Shown piece after piece: positions 1-8,292 of a DNA stretch of 10,538 nt. The notes under the pieces were generated by a model. That model had not been told where the DNA came from. It worked only from the letters and a program-made list of their open reading frames with translations, and ran no database searches. How positions within the stretch are numbered: position 1 is the first letter of the stretch; every line of letters begins with the position of its first letter. The stretch spans positions 1-10,538 of the forward strand of contig CAIYWM010000271.1 of assembly GCA_903929895.1 (NCBI GenBank), read 5' to 3'. Source of the stretch: an uncultured Alphaproteobacteria bacterium (GTDB lineage Bacteria > Pseudomonadota > Alphaproteobacteria > Reyranellales > Reyranellaceae). Made by a program: the position numbers and the translations under genes.

Positions 1-41
1 CCGACGGTCGACGCGTCGTTGTGAAATGAGCAGCTGCTTCC

Positions 42-55
42 TTGATCCAGATCAT
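42..55 (+). promoter_or_regulatory. Candidate FNR/ANR-family (CRP-FNR) binding site
   Basis: The sequence TTGAT-CCAG-ATCAT matches the FNR/ANR consensus TTGAT-N4-ATCAA at 9 of 10 defined positions, and only the last base differs. The site centre is at about 48.5, roughly 114 bp before the chosen ATPase start codon. If transcription starts near 90, the site is centred at about -41.5, the usual position for FNR-type class II activation. The match is seen directly. Oxygen- or redox-responsive control of the downstream operon is inferred from the family consensus. A Dnr- or FixK-type regulator would recognise a similar box. Confidence 0.6.
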
Positions 56-76
56 GTTCCCACCCCATGCCATTCC

Positions 77-82
77 AATAAG
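77..82 (+). promoter_or_regulatory. Candidate -10 element of the ATPase operon promoter
   Basis: AATAAG matches four of six bases of TATAAT and lies in a locally AT-richer patch between the FNR-like box and the ATPase gene. It predicts a transcript start near 89-90, which puts the FNR-like box at about -41.5. No good -35 hexamer is seen, as is common at activator-dependent promoters. The hexamer alone is weak; the spacing is what makes it worth noting. Confidence 0.35.
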
Positions 83-161
83 GAAAACTGGGTGAACATT
101 GCTGCTCGCGCTCTCGGCCAGCGATGGCGAACAGCGGACAACGACAGTGGGGGCGACGGCC

Positions 162-2771
162 ATGGACACAGCCGCAACAACCAACCAGCCCGGCAAGGAC
201 GCTGCGGCCGTGGCCGAGCTCGAGAAACTGCCCATCGAGCAGGTGCTCGCTGCCCTGGATACGGTGCCTGGAAAAGGTCTGTCGGCAGCGGAGGCGGACC
301 GTCGCCTCAGCCAGTACGGCCCCAACGCCATCGTCGAGAAGGAGAAGAGCCTCGCGGTGAAGGTCCTGGGCTGTTTCACGGGACCGATCGCCTATCTCAT
401 CGAAGCGGCGGCAGCTATTTCGGCGTTCCTCGGCCACTGGGAAGACTTCGCCATCATCGCCGCGCTGCTGCTGTTCAACGCCGCCCTCGATCTGTGGCAG
501 GACATGAAGGCCTCGAGCGCGCTGGCGGCCCTCAAGAAAGGCCTGGCACCCGTGGCCACGGCGCGACGCGACGGAACGTGGAGCCACATCGCCGCCTCGA
601 CATTGGTGCCGGGCGACATCGTGAAGATCCGACTGGGCGAGATCGTGCCCGCCGACCTGCGCCTCGTCGGCGGCGCCTACGCGGCGATCGACCAGTCCGC
701 CCTCACCGGCGAGTCGCTGCCCGTGACCCGGAAGATCGGCGACGAAGCCTTTTCGGGCAGTGTCGTGAAGCAGGGCGAGATGGAGGGCGTGGTCATCGCC
801 ACCGGGTCCCGCACCTTCTTCGGCCGCACCGCCAGGCTCGTGGCCGGCGCCGGCGCGGCGAGCCACGCGCAGAAGGCCATGTTCCAGATTGGCAACTTCC
901 TGATCGTGCTGGCGCTGGCGCTGGCCGCCGTGATGGTCGCCTTCCGCGTCTATCACGACATCGTCGTGGCGGACTCCTGGAGCAGCGGCGATGCGCTGCG
1001 CATCCTGCAGTTCGTGCTTGTCCTGCTGGTGGCCTCCATCCCCGTCGCGATGCCCGCTGTATTCTCCGTCACCATGGCCCTGGGTGCGCTCGCGCTGTCG
1101 CGCCAGAAGGCGATCGTGTCGCGGCTGGAGGCGATCGAGGAGATGGCCGGGGTGGACATTCTCTGCTCCGACAAGACCGGCACGCTCACCAAGAACCAGC
1201 TCAAACTCGGCGACCCGATCCTGTTCGCCGCAACGGACGGGCAGGAGGTCGTGCTCGCCGGCGCGCTGGCCTCGAAGATCGAGGACCGCGACGCCATCGA
1301 CACGGCCGTGATCGAGGCGCTGAAGGACCCCGGGTCCCTGACGGCCTGGAAGCAGACCGGCTTCACGCCCTTCGATCCCGTGACCAAGCGCACTTCGGCG
1401 CACGTGACCGCACCCGACGGACGCGAGATCGTCGTCTCCAAGGGTGCGCCGCAGGTGATCGCCGAACTCGTCAAGGCTGACGCAAAGGCCGTCGCGGTCG
1501 TGCACAAGACGGTCGAGGAGCTGGGCGCGCGGGGCTACCGTGCGCTGGGCGTGGCACGCTCGGACGACGCCGGGGCGACCTGGCGGCTGCTCGGCATCCT
1601 GCCGATGTTCGACCCGCCACGCGACGATTCGAAGGCGACCATCGACCTCGCGCGCGCCAAGGGCGTTACCGTCAAGATGATCACCGGCGACGATACCGCG
1701 ATCGCGCGCGAGACCGCGCGACAGCTCGGGCTCGGCACCAACATCATCGCCGCGGCCGACGCCTTCCCGAAGGACATGGACCCCAACAACGTGCCGCCGC
1801 ACATCGTCGATGCAATCGAGACGGCGGACGGGTTTGCGCGGGTCTTCCCGGAGCACAAGTACGCCATCGTCAAGGCCCTGCAGGGCCGCGGCCACCTGGT
1901 GGCGATGACCGGCGACGGCGTGAACGACGCGCCGGCCCTGAAGCAGGCCGACTGCGGCACCGCGGTATCCGGCGCCACCGACGCCGCACGCGGCGCGGCG
2001 GCGCTGATCCTGACCTCGCCGGGCCTCTCGGTGATCAACAGCGCCATCGACGAGGCGCGTCGCATCTTCGGCCGCATCACCAGCTACACGATCTACCGCG
2101 TCTCGCTCACCATGACGATCATGTTCCTGGTGGTGCTGTCGTCCATCACGCTGGGCTTCCAGCCGCTGACGGCCGTCATGATCGTCATCATGTCGCTGCT
2201 CGACGACATCCCGATCATGACCATCGCCTACGACAACACGCCAGTGTCCGAGCGTCCGATCCGATGGCGGATGACGCGCCTGCTGTCGGTGTCGGCGGTG
2301 CTCGGCCTGTTCTCCGTGGCCCAGGCCTTCGGCCTGCTGCTGATTGGCATGGAGGTGCTGTCCAACCCGGCCTGGAAAGCCTGGTTCGCGCTCGACGACC
2401 GCGCCCATCTGCAGACCGCGGTGTTCCTGCAGCTCGTGGTCGGCGGGCACCTCCTGCTGTTCATCACCCGTACGGAACGCTGGTTCTTCCGGCCGCCCTT
2501 CCCGGCAGCGCCGCTGTTCAGCGCCATTGCGGCCACGCAGGTGGTTGCCGCCCTGATGTGCGGCTTCGGCTGGCTCGTCCCCGCAATCTCCTGGGAGACG
2601 ATCGCGGCGGTGTGGGCCTACAATCTCGTCTGGATGGTCGTGCTCGGTGCGGTTCGCCTCGCGACGGAACGGACGATCGACAACCGCACGGCAGGCCGCC
2701 TGCGCAGTGCGTCGATCGTGACGCAATCGCTGCAGGGCCACGTGCCCCTGCGCCCGAAGTCCATAAGCTGA
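162..2771 (+). CDS. Plasma-membrane-type proton-exporting P-type ATPase (P3A)
   Basis: This protein of 869 residues should use ATP to pump protons out across the inner membrane. P-type ATPase landmarks appear in order: TGES of the actuator domain at 182-185; SIPVAMP in membrane helix M4; phosphorylation motif DKTGTLT with catalytic Asp337; KGAP at 427-430 in the nucleotide-binding domain; MITGDD at 506-511; and GDGVNDAP from 584. Asn106 in M2 and Asp682 in M6 align with the proton-handling Asn106 and Asp684 of plant AHA2, and the downstream TIAYDN resembles yeast Pma1. This supports H+ rather than Ca2+ or heavy-metal transport. About ten membrane helices are visible. The tail after the last helix is only about 35 residues, so the long C-terminal autoinhibitory domain of plant pumps is absent. 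ATG at 162 was chosen, with GGGGG at 149-153 upstream. An in-frame TTG at 99 is possible, but it would leave a leader of under 10 nt from the predicted promoter. It is the first gene of the apparent operon. Confidence 0.93.
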   Translation: MDTAATTNQPGKDAAAVAELEKLPIEQVLAALDTVPGKGLSAAEADRRLSQYGPNAIVEKEKSLAVKVLGCFTGPIAYLIEAAAAISAFLGHWEDFAIIAALLLFNAALDLWQDMKASSALAALKKGLAPVATARRDGTWSHIAASTLVPGDIVKIRLGEIVPADLRLVGGAYAAIDQSALTGESLPVTRKIGDEAFSGSVVKQGEMEGVVIATGSRTFFGRTARLVAGAGAASHAQKAMFQIGNFLIVLALALAAVMVAFRVYHDIVVADSWSSGDALRILQFVLVLLVASIPVAMPAVFSVTMALGALALSRQKAIVSRLEAIEEMAGVDILCSDKTGTLTKNQLKLGDPILFAATDGQEVVLAGALASKIEDRDAIDTAVIEALKDPGSLTAWKQTGFTPFDPVTKRTSAHVTAPDGREIVVSKGAPQVIAELVKADAKAVAVVHKTVEELGARGYRALGVARSDDAGATWRLLGILPMFDPPRDDSKATIDLARAKGVTVKMITGDDTAIARETARQLGLGTNIIAAADAFPKDMDPNNVPPHIVDAIETADGFARVFPEHKYAIVKALQGRGHLVAMTGDGVNDAPALKQADCGTAVSGATDAARGAAALILTSPGLSVINSAIDEARRIFGRITSYTIYRVSLTMTIMFLVVLSSITLGFQPLTAVMIVIMSLLDDIPIMTIAYDNTPVSERPIRWRMTRLLSVSAVLGLFSVAQAFGLLLIGMEVLSNPAWKAWFALDDRAHLQTAVFLQLVVGGHLLLFITRTERWFFRPPFPAAPLFSAIAATQVVAALMCGFGWLVPAISWETIAAVWAYNLVWMVVLGAVRLATERTIDNRTAGRLRSASIVTQSLQGHVPLRPKSIS

Positions 2772-2773
2772 AA

Positions 2774-2778
2774 AGGAG
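2774..2778 (+). promoter_or_regulatory. Ribosome binding site of the PPK2 gene
   Basis: AGGAG, within AAAAGGAG, begins directly after the ATPase stop codon and sits 7 nt before the ATG at 2786. It is the strongest Shine-Dalgarno sequence in the window. It fixes the PPK2 start within a frame that is open far upstream, inside the ATPase gene. Confidence 0.85.
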
Positions 2779-2785
2779 TGCCGCG

Positions 2786-3616
2786 ATGAACTACGCACGC
2801 GAGCTGATCGTGGCGCCGGGACACAAGGTCAGGCTCAAGGACATTGATCCCGGTTTCCACGGCAAGCACGAATCCGCCGACACGGCGGCGCCAGAGATCG
2901 CCGCCCATCTCGAGAAGCTCAGGACGCTGCAATACACGCTCTATGCCGAGCGCGCCCATTCCCTGCTCATCGTGCTGCAGGGCATCGACGCGGCGGGCAA
3001 GGACGGGGTGTGCCGGCACGTCATCGACGCCATGAATCCCCAAGGCTGCGTCGTCACGGGCTTCAAGCAGCCGACAACCGAGGAACGCGGCCACGACTTC
3101 CTGTGGCGGGTTCACCGGCATGCTCCGGAACGCGGCCAGGTGGCGATCTTCAACCGTTCGCACTACGAGGACGTGCTGGTGGTGCGCGTGCACGGGCTCG
3201 CACCCAAGGAGACATGGTCCCGCCGCTACGACCATATCAACGCATTCGAGAACCTGCTGGCCGACAGCGGCACGACGATCCTGAAGTTCTTCCTCTGGAT
3301 CTCAAAGGAAGAGCAGCTCGAACGCTTCAAGCAGCGGCTGGACGATCCGGCGCGCCAATGGAAGATCAGCGACAGCGACTACAAGGAACGCGAACACTGG
3401 GACGACTACGTCAAAGCCTACGAAGACATGCTGGAGCGCTGCTCAACGGACAGGGCCCCGTGGTACGTCATCCCGTCCAACCACAAATGGTTCCGAAGCC
3501 TTGCGGTATCGCAGATTGTCTGCGAGGCCATGGAAGGGATGAAGCTGCAGATGCCAAAGCCCACGGTCGACCTCGACCAGATCCGCAAGGCCTACCACAA
3601 GGCTTCGAAGGAATGA
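2786..3616 (+). CDS. ppk2: Polyphosphate kinase 2 family enzyme, class III-like
   Basis: This cytoplasmic enzyme of 276 residues should transfer phosphate between polyphosphate and nucleotides, in the direction that makes ATP or GTP from lower phosphates. It is a single-domain PPK2 with the P-loop GIDAAGKDG at 66-74, the Walker B region FNRSHYEDVLVVRVH around 122-136, and the lid-region sequence RFKQRLDDPARQWK from 180. The block NPQGC-FK-PT-HDFLWR-H ahead of Walker B resembles the branch called polyphosphate:nucleotide phosphotransferase (class III, whose studied members phosphorylate both AMP and ADP). The class is judged from memory of family sequences, so AMP use is not certain. The length is normal for a one-domain PPK2. 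The ATG follows the ATPase stop by 14 bp with a strong Shine-Dalgarno sequence, so the two are very probably co-transcribed. This suggests local ATP regeneration for the pump. Confidence 0.93.
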   Translation: MNYARELIVAPGHKVRLKDIDPGFHGKHESADTAAPEIAAHLEKLRTLQYTLYAERAHSLLIVLQGIDAAGKDGVCRHVIDAMNPQGCVVTGFKQPTTEERGHDFLWRVHRHAPERGQVAIFNRSHYEDVLVVRVHGLAPKETWSRRYDHINAFENLLADSGTTILKFFLWISKEEQLERFKQRLDDPARQWKISDSDYKEREHWDDYVKAYEDMLERCSTDRAPWYVIPSNHKWFRSLAVSQIVCEAMEGMKLQMPKPTVDLDQIRKAYHKASKE

Positions 3617-3644
3617 GGGCCAACCTGAACGGGCAGCCACCGTC

Positions 3645-4877
3645 ATGTCCCTGACCGTCGCGATCTTCCTCGCGACCTACGTCGCGATGGCGGTAGGGCG
3701 ACTCCCGGGCTTTCGCGTCGACCGCACCGGCGCGGCCCTGCTCGGCGCCATCGCGATGCTGGTGTTCGGGAAGATCGACGTGGACGCCGCCTGGACGTCG
3801 GTGAGCTTTCCGACCATGGCGCTGCTGTTCGGCCTGATGATCGTGTCGGGCGCGTTCTCCGTCTCGGGCTTCTATGGCTGGCTCACGGCCCGTGCCGCCG
3901 CGCTCGAGCTCGGGCCCGCAAAGCTGCTCGCCGTGATGATTGTCACCTCGGGCGTGCTGTCCTCGATCCTGACCAATGACGTCGTCGTGGTCGCCATGGT
4001 CCCCCTGCTGCTGCAGCTCTGCCTGGCGCGCCGTCTCAACACCACGCCCTTCCTGCTCGGCTTCGCGTTTGCCGCCAATTCGGGTTCGGCCGGCACCATC
4101 ATCGGCAGCCCGCAGAACATGATCATTGCCCAGGGGCTGGACCTCAGCTTCGTCGGGCTCATGCGCGCGGCCATGCTGCCGTCGCTCCTGTCGCTGGTCG
4201 TGATCTGGGGCGTGCTCGTGGTGCTGTACAGGGGACGCTGGATGCTCGATGACGCCGCTCCCACGTCAGCCGCCGCTGCGCCGCCACCGGTGCCGCTCGA
4301 CCGGGTCGAGATCGCCAAGGCCGCCGTCGTGACCGTGCTGGTGGTTGCAGCCTTCTGCCTGACCGACTGGCCCCGCGAGCTGATCGCCCTCGCCGCAGGT
4401 GCGGTGCTGCTCCTGAACCGCCGTATCGCCTCGGCCGACGTCATGAAGCACGTCGACGGCGACCTGTTCATTCTTCTTGGCGGGTTGTTCGTGGTCAATG
4501 CCGCGTTCGCGAGCACCGGCATTCCGCAGCAGATGATCGCCGACCTTACGCAATGGGGCCTCGACCTCAAGCATCCGGTGGCTCTGCTGGTCGGGAGCGG
4601 CGTGTTGAGCGACATCGTCGGCAACAATCCCGCGGTCCTGCTCCTCATGCCCTATATCCAGGGCGGCAACCCGGAGCAGACGGGCGCTGCGATGGCGCTC
4701 GGAACCGCCATGGCGAGCAACGTCGTGGTGTTCGGCAGCCTGGCAGGGATCATCGTCGTGGAGGAAGCGGCCAAGCGCGGCACGCCGGTCTCCCTGTCGG
4801 AGTTCTCACGCGCCGGTGTGCCGGTGTCGCTGATCAGCATGCTGCTCGCGGCAGGCTGGCTGCTGCTCCTTGCCTGA
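3645..4877 (+). CDS. ArsB/NhaD/SLC13-like (ion transporter superfamily) permease
   Basis: This inner-membrane transporter of 410 residues has about ten or eleven hydrophobic helices and the two-fold repeat of the ion-transporter superfamily that includes ArsB, NhaD, CitM and SLC13. The first half has TND at 110-112 followed by SAGTIIGSPQN at 148-158. The second half has the matching GNNP at 326-329 followed by MASNVVVFGSLAG at about 356-368. A short proline- and alanine-rich cytoplasmic loop (around 205-215, AAAAPPPVP) separates the halves. The substrate cannot be read from sequence: an inorganic or organic anion, or Na+/H+ exchange, are all possible, and the uncharacterised YbiR-type group is similar. 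It starts 28 bp after the PPK2 stop with only a weak ribosome binding site, which suggests coupling to upstream translation. Its position after a proton pump would suit a carrier driven by the proton or sodium gradient. It ends 65 bp before the convergent AsmA gene, and I saw no clear terminator in that gap. Confidence 0.82.
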   Translation: MSLTVAIFLATYVAMAVGRLPGFRVDRTGAALLGAIAMLVFGKIDVDAAWTSVSFPTMALLFGLMIVSGAFSVSGFYGWLTARAAALELGPAKLLAVMIVTSGVLSSILTNDVVVVAMVPLLLQLCLARRLNTTPFLLGFAFAANSGSAGTIIGSPQNMIIAQGLDLSFVGLMRAAMLPSLLSLVVIWGVLVVLYRGRWMLDDAAPTSAAAAPPPVPLDRVEIAKAAVVTVLVVAAFCLTDWPRELIALAAGAVLLLNRRIASADVMKHVDGDLFILLGGLFVVNAAFASTGIPQQMIADLTQWGLDLKHPVALLVGSGVLSDIVGNNPAVLLLMPYIQGGNPEQTGAAMALGTAMASNVVVFGSLAGIIVVEEAAKRGTPVSLSEFSRAGVPVSLISMLLAAGWLLLLA

Positions 4878-4942
4878 TCTGCCGAGGTTCGCCAGGACGT
4901 GACGCAGCGGCCAGAGGCGGGCGTCGAGGCAATGCTCCGGCG

Positions 4943-7900
4943 TCAGCGACGTGGCTCGGCCCGCAGCGTCGGCGCCTCCAATGGGCCTCGCACGGACATC
5001 AGATAGTCCATCGAACCGGGCGTACCGGTATCGAGGGCGATCACCGCGTCCACCGCACGTTGCCGCAGATCGAGCCGGCTCCTGACATAGGCCGTTGCAT
5101 GCGGCGCACGGACGGTGTGTTCGTCAAAGGTGACGATGCCGCCGGCGATCTCGAAGCCGCCTCTCGTCGCGATCCAGCTCCCCACGAACCCATCGATGAG
5201 GGCGGACGTGAAACCCATCTCGGTGCTGAACAGGCTGGCCACGCCGGTTGCGAAGGAGGCGAAGGAGGCAGATCCCCGGACGACACTGGCGCGGACTTCG
5301 CCGTTGGAAACTCCGCGTCCCACGGCCGATGCAATGATCTCGTCCATCGTCTCGCCCTCCGCTTTCAGGGTGAGCCCTTCCAGATTCAGCGTGCCCTCAA
5401 GCGCCACCGCCAACTGATCGGCACCGAATTCGTTGGCACGTCCGGCGATGGCAATCGCGTGCGAGATGTCGATGTCGCGTACCCCGCCCCTCACTTCCAC
5501 GACCGGTACGGCGTGGCGCGCATCGATCGTTGCCGTCAGGTCGAGGCCAGCGCCTTCGAACACGCCGGCCAACCGCGCCACCTCCAGGACACCACCGTCC
5601 AGTCTCGCGGTGAGGTCGACGCTCTCCAGCGTGAAGGGTCCCCACGCCAGGCCCGGCGCGGTGAGTGCCACCGTCGCGTCCAGCGCGCGCAGCGGCGCCG
5701 TCAGGCTCTCGCTTTTCTGGGATGTCGACGCAATCGTCTGCAGGCGGCCCGAACGTTCCTCGCTGAAACGAGGCGCTGGCGGTAACCAGCGATCCAGTCG
5801 AAACCGGGCCGGCGCCCGCAGGGATGCCGTGACGCGCGGGCGTGCCCCCAGGGTCGAGGACAACTCGCCGGACATCGCCATGCCATCGACCTCGAGGTCG
5901 CCCCGTAACGTCGCGCGCGCGGCGTCACCGTGAAAGGCGCCGCTGGCCTCGACCTCCGCCAGTTCCCGGCGCGGACTGCCGCTGGCTGCCGCGACGAGCG
6001 CACCGATATCGGGGCTGGCCAGCGAGAAGCGGGGGAAGTCGAAGCGACGGTCGGCCTCGAAGGAGACTCTTCCCGCCGCCGTGATGGTGGCTCCGAGCAT
6101 TGCCACCGACAGGTCGGACAGGAACGCTTCCTTGAGGTTTCCAACGGCGCGGCCCGCGACCTGGGCCGGCCCGATGCGTCCATGCACGAAGCGCGGCAGG
6201 GCGGCATAGTCGAGCATCCGGTCGGCGTCGCGAACGACCGCCCGGTACGCCAGATCGAAGCGTGGGTCTGTCCCGAAGTCGGCAATCGAACCGGAGAGCT
6301 CCACGTGCGAGCCCAGAAGCTCGTCCACGCCCACGTGCTTCAGCTTCAGCTCGTTGCCACGGATGACGGCATGGGCATCGACGCCGTGAGCCGTCTCGCC
6401 GCGATAGAGCACCCTGTCGATCGTCGCCTTCAGATCCAGCACCGGCGGCGGAGGCTCGGGGCCCGCCGATGGCGAGACCGGAGCTGTGTCGGGAACGGGC
6501 ATCAAGCCCTGCAGGGCCGCACTGCTCAGCTGGTAAGCATCGAGGTTCAAGTTCGGCAGATGCAGCCGGCCGGTGATGACGGTCGGAAGCGAGTAGGCGA
6601 TGTCGGCGGTCGCCGTGCCCTGCTGGTCGTCGAGTTCGAAGGTCGCGTCGGTGACGCGGACGAACCCCTTTGCGGGTCGCGTCCTGCCCGATATCCGCAG
6701 CGTCTGCAGGCGGTCCGGCGGCAGCGATGTCGTATCGATGCCGATCCATTTCAGCGTCTGACGCAGGTTGGTGCCCTCGACCTCGATGACGCCGTCGTAT
6801 CCCGCGTGCATCGCATCGCCTTCGAAGCCGACCCGCCGGTTCAGCCGGAAATCTCCCGGCAGCACGGCCTTCAGCGCCTGGAGGTGCAGGACGTCGTTCT
6901 CGTACCGGAACGTCACGGCGACCTCGCGGACCGTGTCGCGACGATAGCGCACCGTGTCGACCTCGAAGGTCAATTGCACCTGCACCGACGGCAGGTCATC
7001 GCCGGACGGCTCGGCCGATTCGGCGGCAGCCCCCGCCGAACCGCCGGTCGGTGCGACGAACAGTGCCTGCCCTTGCAGCCGCTCCACCCAGCGATCCGCG
7101 TCCAGGTGGGCGGCCACCAGCCGACCGCTCACCAGCGGCGTCTCTCCCCCGACGACCGCGAGACTGCCGAGGATCCGTTCGCCCGCAAGGTTGAAATCCA
7201 GATCGTCGATCGACAGCCGGTCGTCGGCCAGCTCGACATCGGCCGAAACGGCCAGGGTGCGGGCGATCGTCTCGTTCACCCGCATCGGCCGCCGGCCGCT
7301 CAACGTCGTGACCGATTGGACGAATTCGGGCAGGAATTCGCTGTCGAACGACACGCGGCCGCGCAACGGATCGCGCGCCGTGCGTTCTCCGGGCCAACCG
7401 GCGAAGACGAGGCGACCGCCGGGCACGCCGAGCTTGAGGCCGATCGGCGCATCGGCCGTCGCGGCTGTCTTCAGGTCGAGCGTGAGCGACGCCGGGACAC
7501 CGTTGACGACAGCGGTTCCGCGCAGGTGCAGAACGCCATCGCCCGGCGCAAGCGACCCCGACAGGTGAATGGCCTGCGCTTCGAGGGGTTGGCCCGACAG
7601 GCCGGTCGCATGAACGACCCGGCCGTTGCGGATCTCCAGACGCGTGAGCGCCAGACCCGGCGCGGTCGCTCCCTGCCCCGCCCAGCCTTCGGGCAGGCGC
7701 AGACGCCAATTAGGCTCCCCATCGGCGCCCGGCTCCAGCACCAGGCGCGGCTCGTCGACGATGACCTGCGCCAGCTCGATGCGGCCCTGCAGCAGAGCCG
7801 ACCAGGACAAGGTCACCAGGATCCACCGCGCTTCGAGCATGTGCGGCGCGACGGCGCCCGGCGCGTTGCCGAGGCGAAACTGCTGCGCCACGAGCATCGG

Positions 7901-8122
7901 CTGCGGCAGCAGGGCGATCTCGAGCGGACCGCCCAGGACGACCTCGCGCCCGGTCGCTTCCGCCAGAAACCCCGCGAGACGTGCCTTGTGCGGTTCCCAG
8001 TCGATCGCCCGGGGCAGGATGAACAGACCGGCGAACACCACGGCCAGGCAAGCGGCGACCCAGGCGAAGGCCCGCACAAACCGTCCAGCCGTCTTCAACA
8101 AGCGGGAGAGCATCGAGAGCAT
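4943..8122 (-). CDS. AsmA family envelope protein
   Basis: This protein of 1059 residues has one N-terminal membrane helix (about 19-38, AWVAACLAVVFAGLFILP). The typical AsmA start follows: a short amphipathic stretch, then GREVVLGGPLEIALLPQP at about 58-75. The remainder is predicted beta-rich and periplasmic. A proline-rich linker (about 542-560, including PEPPPP) splits it into two large parts, and a second low-complexity linker lies near 785-808. The C-terminal part has the glycine-rich repeat texture of the AsmA C-terminal domain (EGLTLKAEGETMDEIIAS, then RSRLDLRQRAVDAVIALDTG). AsmA-like proteins (AsmA, TamB, YhdP in E. coli) are linked to phospholipid traffic and outer-membrane biogenesis. 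It is longer than E. coli AsmA and shorter than TamB or YhdP. The start is either ATG 8122 or ATG 8113; neither has a clear Shine-Dalgarno sequence. It appears to be a single transcription unit and converges on the transporter gene. Confidence 0.88.
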   Translation of the reverse strand: MLSMLSRLLKTAGRFVRAFAWVAACLAVVFAGLFILPRAIDWEPHKARLAGFLAEATGREVVLGGPLEIALLPQPMLVAQQFRLGNAPGAVAPHMLEARWILVTLSWSALLQGRIELAQVIVDEPRLVLEPGADGEPNWRLRLPEGWAGQGATAPGLALTRLEIRNGRVVHATGLSGQPLEAQAIHLSGSLAPGDGVLHLRGTAVVNGVPASLTLDLKTAATADAPIGLKLGVPGGRLVFAGWPGERTARDPLRGRVSFDSEFLPEFVQSVTTLSGRRPMRVNETIARTLAVSADVELADDRLSIDDLDFNLAGERILGSLAVVGGETPLVSGRLVAAHLDADRWVERLQGQALFVAPTGGSAGAAAESAEPSGDDLPSVQVQLTFEVDTVRYRRDTVREVAVTFRYENDVLHLQALKAVLPGDFRLNRRVGFEGDAMHAGYDGVIEVEGTNLRQTLKWIGIDTTSLPPDRLQTLRISGRTRPAKGFVRVTDATFELDDQQGTATADIAYSLPTVITGRLHLPNLNLDAYQLSSAALQGLMPVPDTAPVSPSAGPEPPPPVLDLKATIDRVLYRGETAHGVDAHAVIRGNELKLKHVGVDELLGSHVELSGSIADFGTDPRFDLAYRAVVRDADRMLDYAALPRFVHGRIGPAQVAGRAVGNLKEAFLSDLSVAMLGATITAAGRVSFEADRRFDFPRFSLASPDIGALVAAASGSPRRELAEVEASGAFHGDAARATLRGDLEVDGMAMSGELSSTLGARPRVTASLRAPARFRLDRWLPPAPRFSEERSGRLQTIASTSQKSESLTAPLRALDATVALTAPGLAWGPFTLESVDLTARLDGGVLEVARLAGVFEGAGLDLTATIDARHAVPVVEVRGGVRDIDISHAIAIAGRANEFGADQLAVALEGTLNLEGLTLKAEGETMDEIIASAVGRGVSNGEVRASVVRGSASFASFATGVASLFSTEMGFTSALIDGFVGSWIATRGGFEIAGGIVTFDEHTVRAPHATAYVRSRLDLRQRAVDAVIALDTGTPGSMDYLMSVRGPLEAPTLRAEPRR

Positions 8123-8161
8123 GGGCGAGTGTCCGACGTCATTGCGGAGTCCACTCTATCA

Positions 8162-8174
8162 GGCCCGCCGGGCC
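8162..8174. repeat. Short perfect inverted repeat between divergent genes
   Basis: GGCCCG-C-CGGGCC is a perfect 6+1+6 inverted repeat, 40 bp upstream of the AsmA start and about 120 bp upstream of the short plus-strand frame at 8293. The one-base centre is too small for a hairpin loop, so if it means anything it would be a DNA site for a dimeric protein. Chance is quite likely at this base composition. Confidence 0.25.
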
Positions 8175-8292
8175 CGTAACTCTCCCTGCAGCTTGCCCGA
8201 CCGACCTGGTATGGATTGGATTCTGCTCAGGCGACCGGTCCTTGACTGGCTCGTCCCGCCCCCGTCACACTTCGCCCGGACGGAACGATCCG

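Noticed and set aside
9..18. Perfect 10-bp palindrome CGACGCGTCG overlapping SalI- and MluI-like sites near the left edge, resembling a cloning linker.
   Set aside because: Such CpG-rich palindromes are common at this base composition, and nothing else indicates vector sequence.
26..1480. A long plus-strand frame overlapping the ATPase gene, with a purine-rich stretch (AAGGAA, 80-85) before a GTG at 92.
   Set aside because: Its translation is Arg/Gly/Pro-rich low-complexity sequence typical of an alternate frame in GC-rich DNA, and the ATPase frame has all family motifs.
4900..4945. TGACGC and GCGTCA arms between the convergent transporter and AsmA genes as a terminator.
   Set aside because: Six-bp arms around a 34-nt loop with no T-tract are not convincing.
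4553..5785. Long plus-strand open frame running from the transporter gene into the AsmA gene; another such frame spans 5930-8179.
   Set aside because: Both have the composition of shadow frames and lie over well-supported genes.
8242..8271. TTGACT followed 18 bp later by CACACT, as a promoter for the TPR-like/DUF3592 pair.
   Set aside because: The -10 match is only three of six bases, too weak to list.
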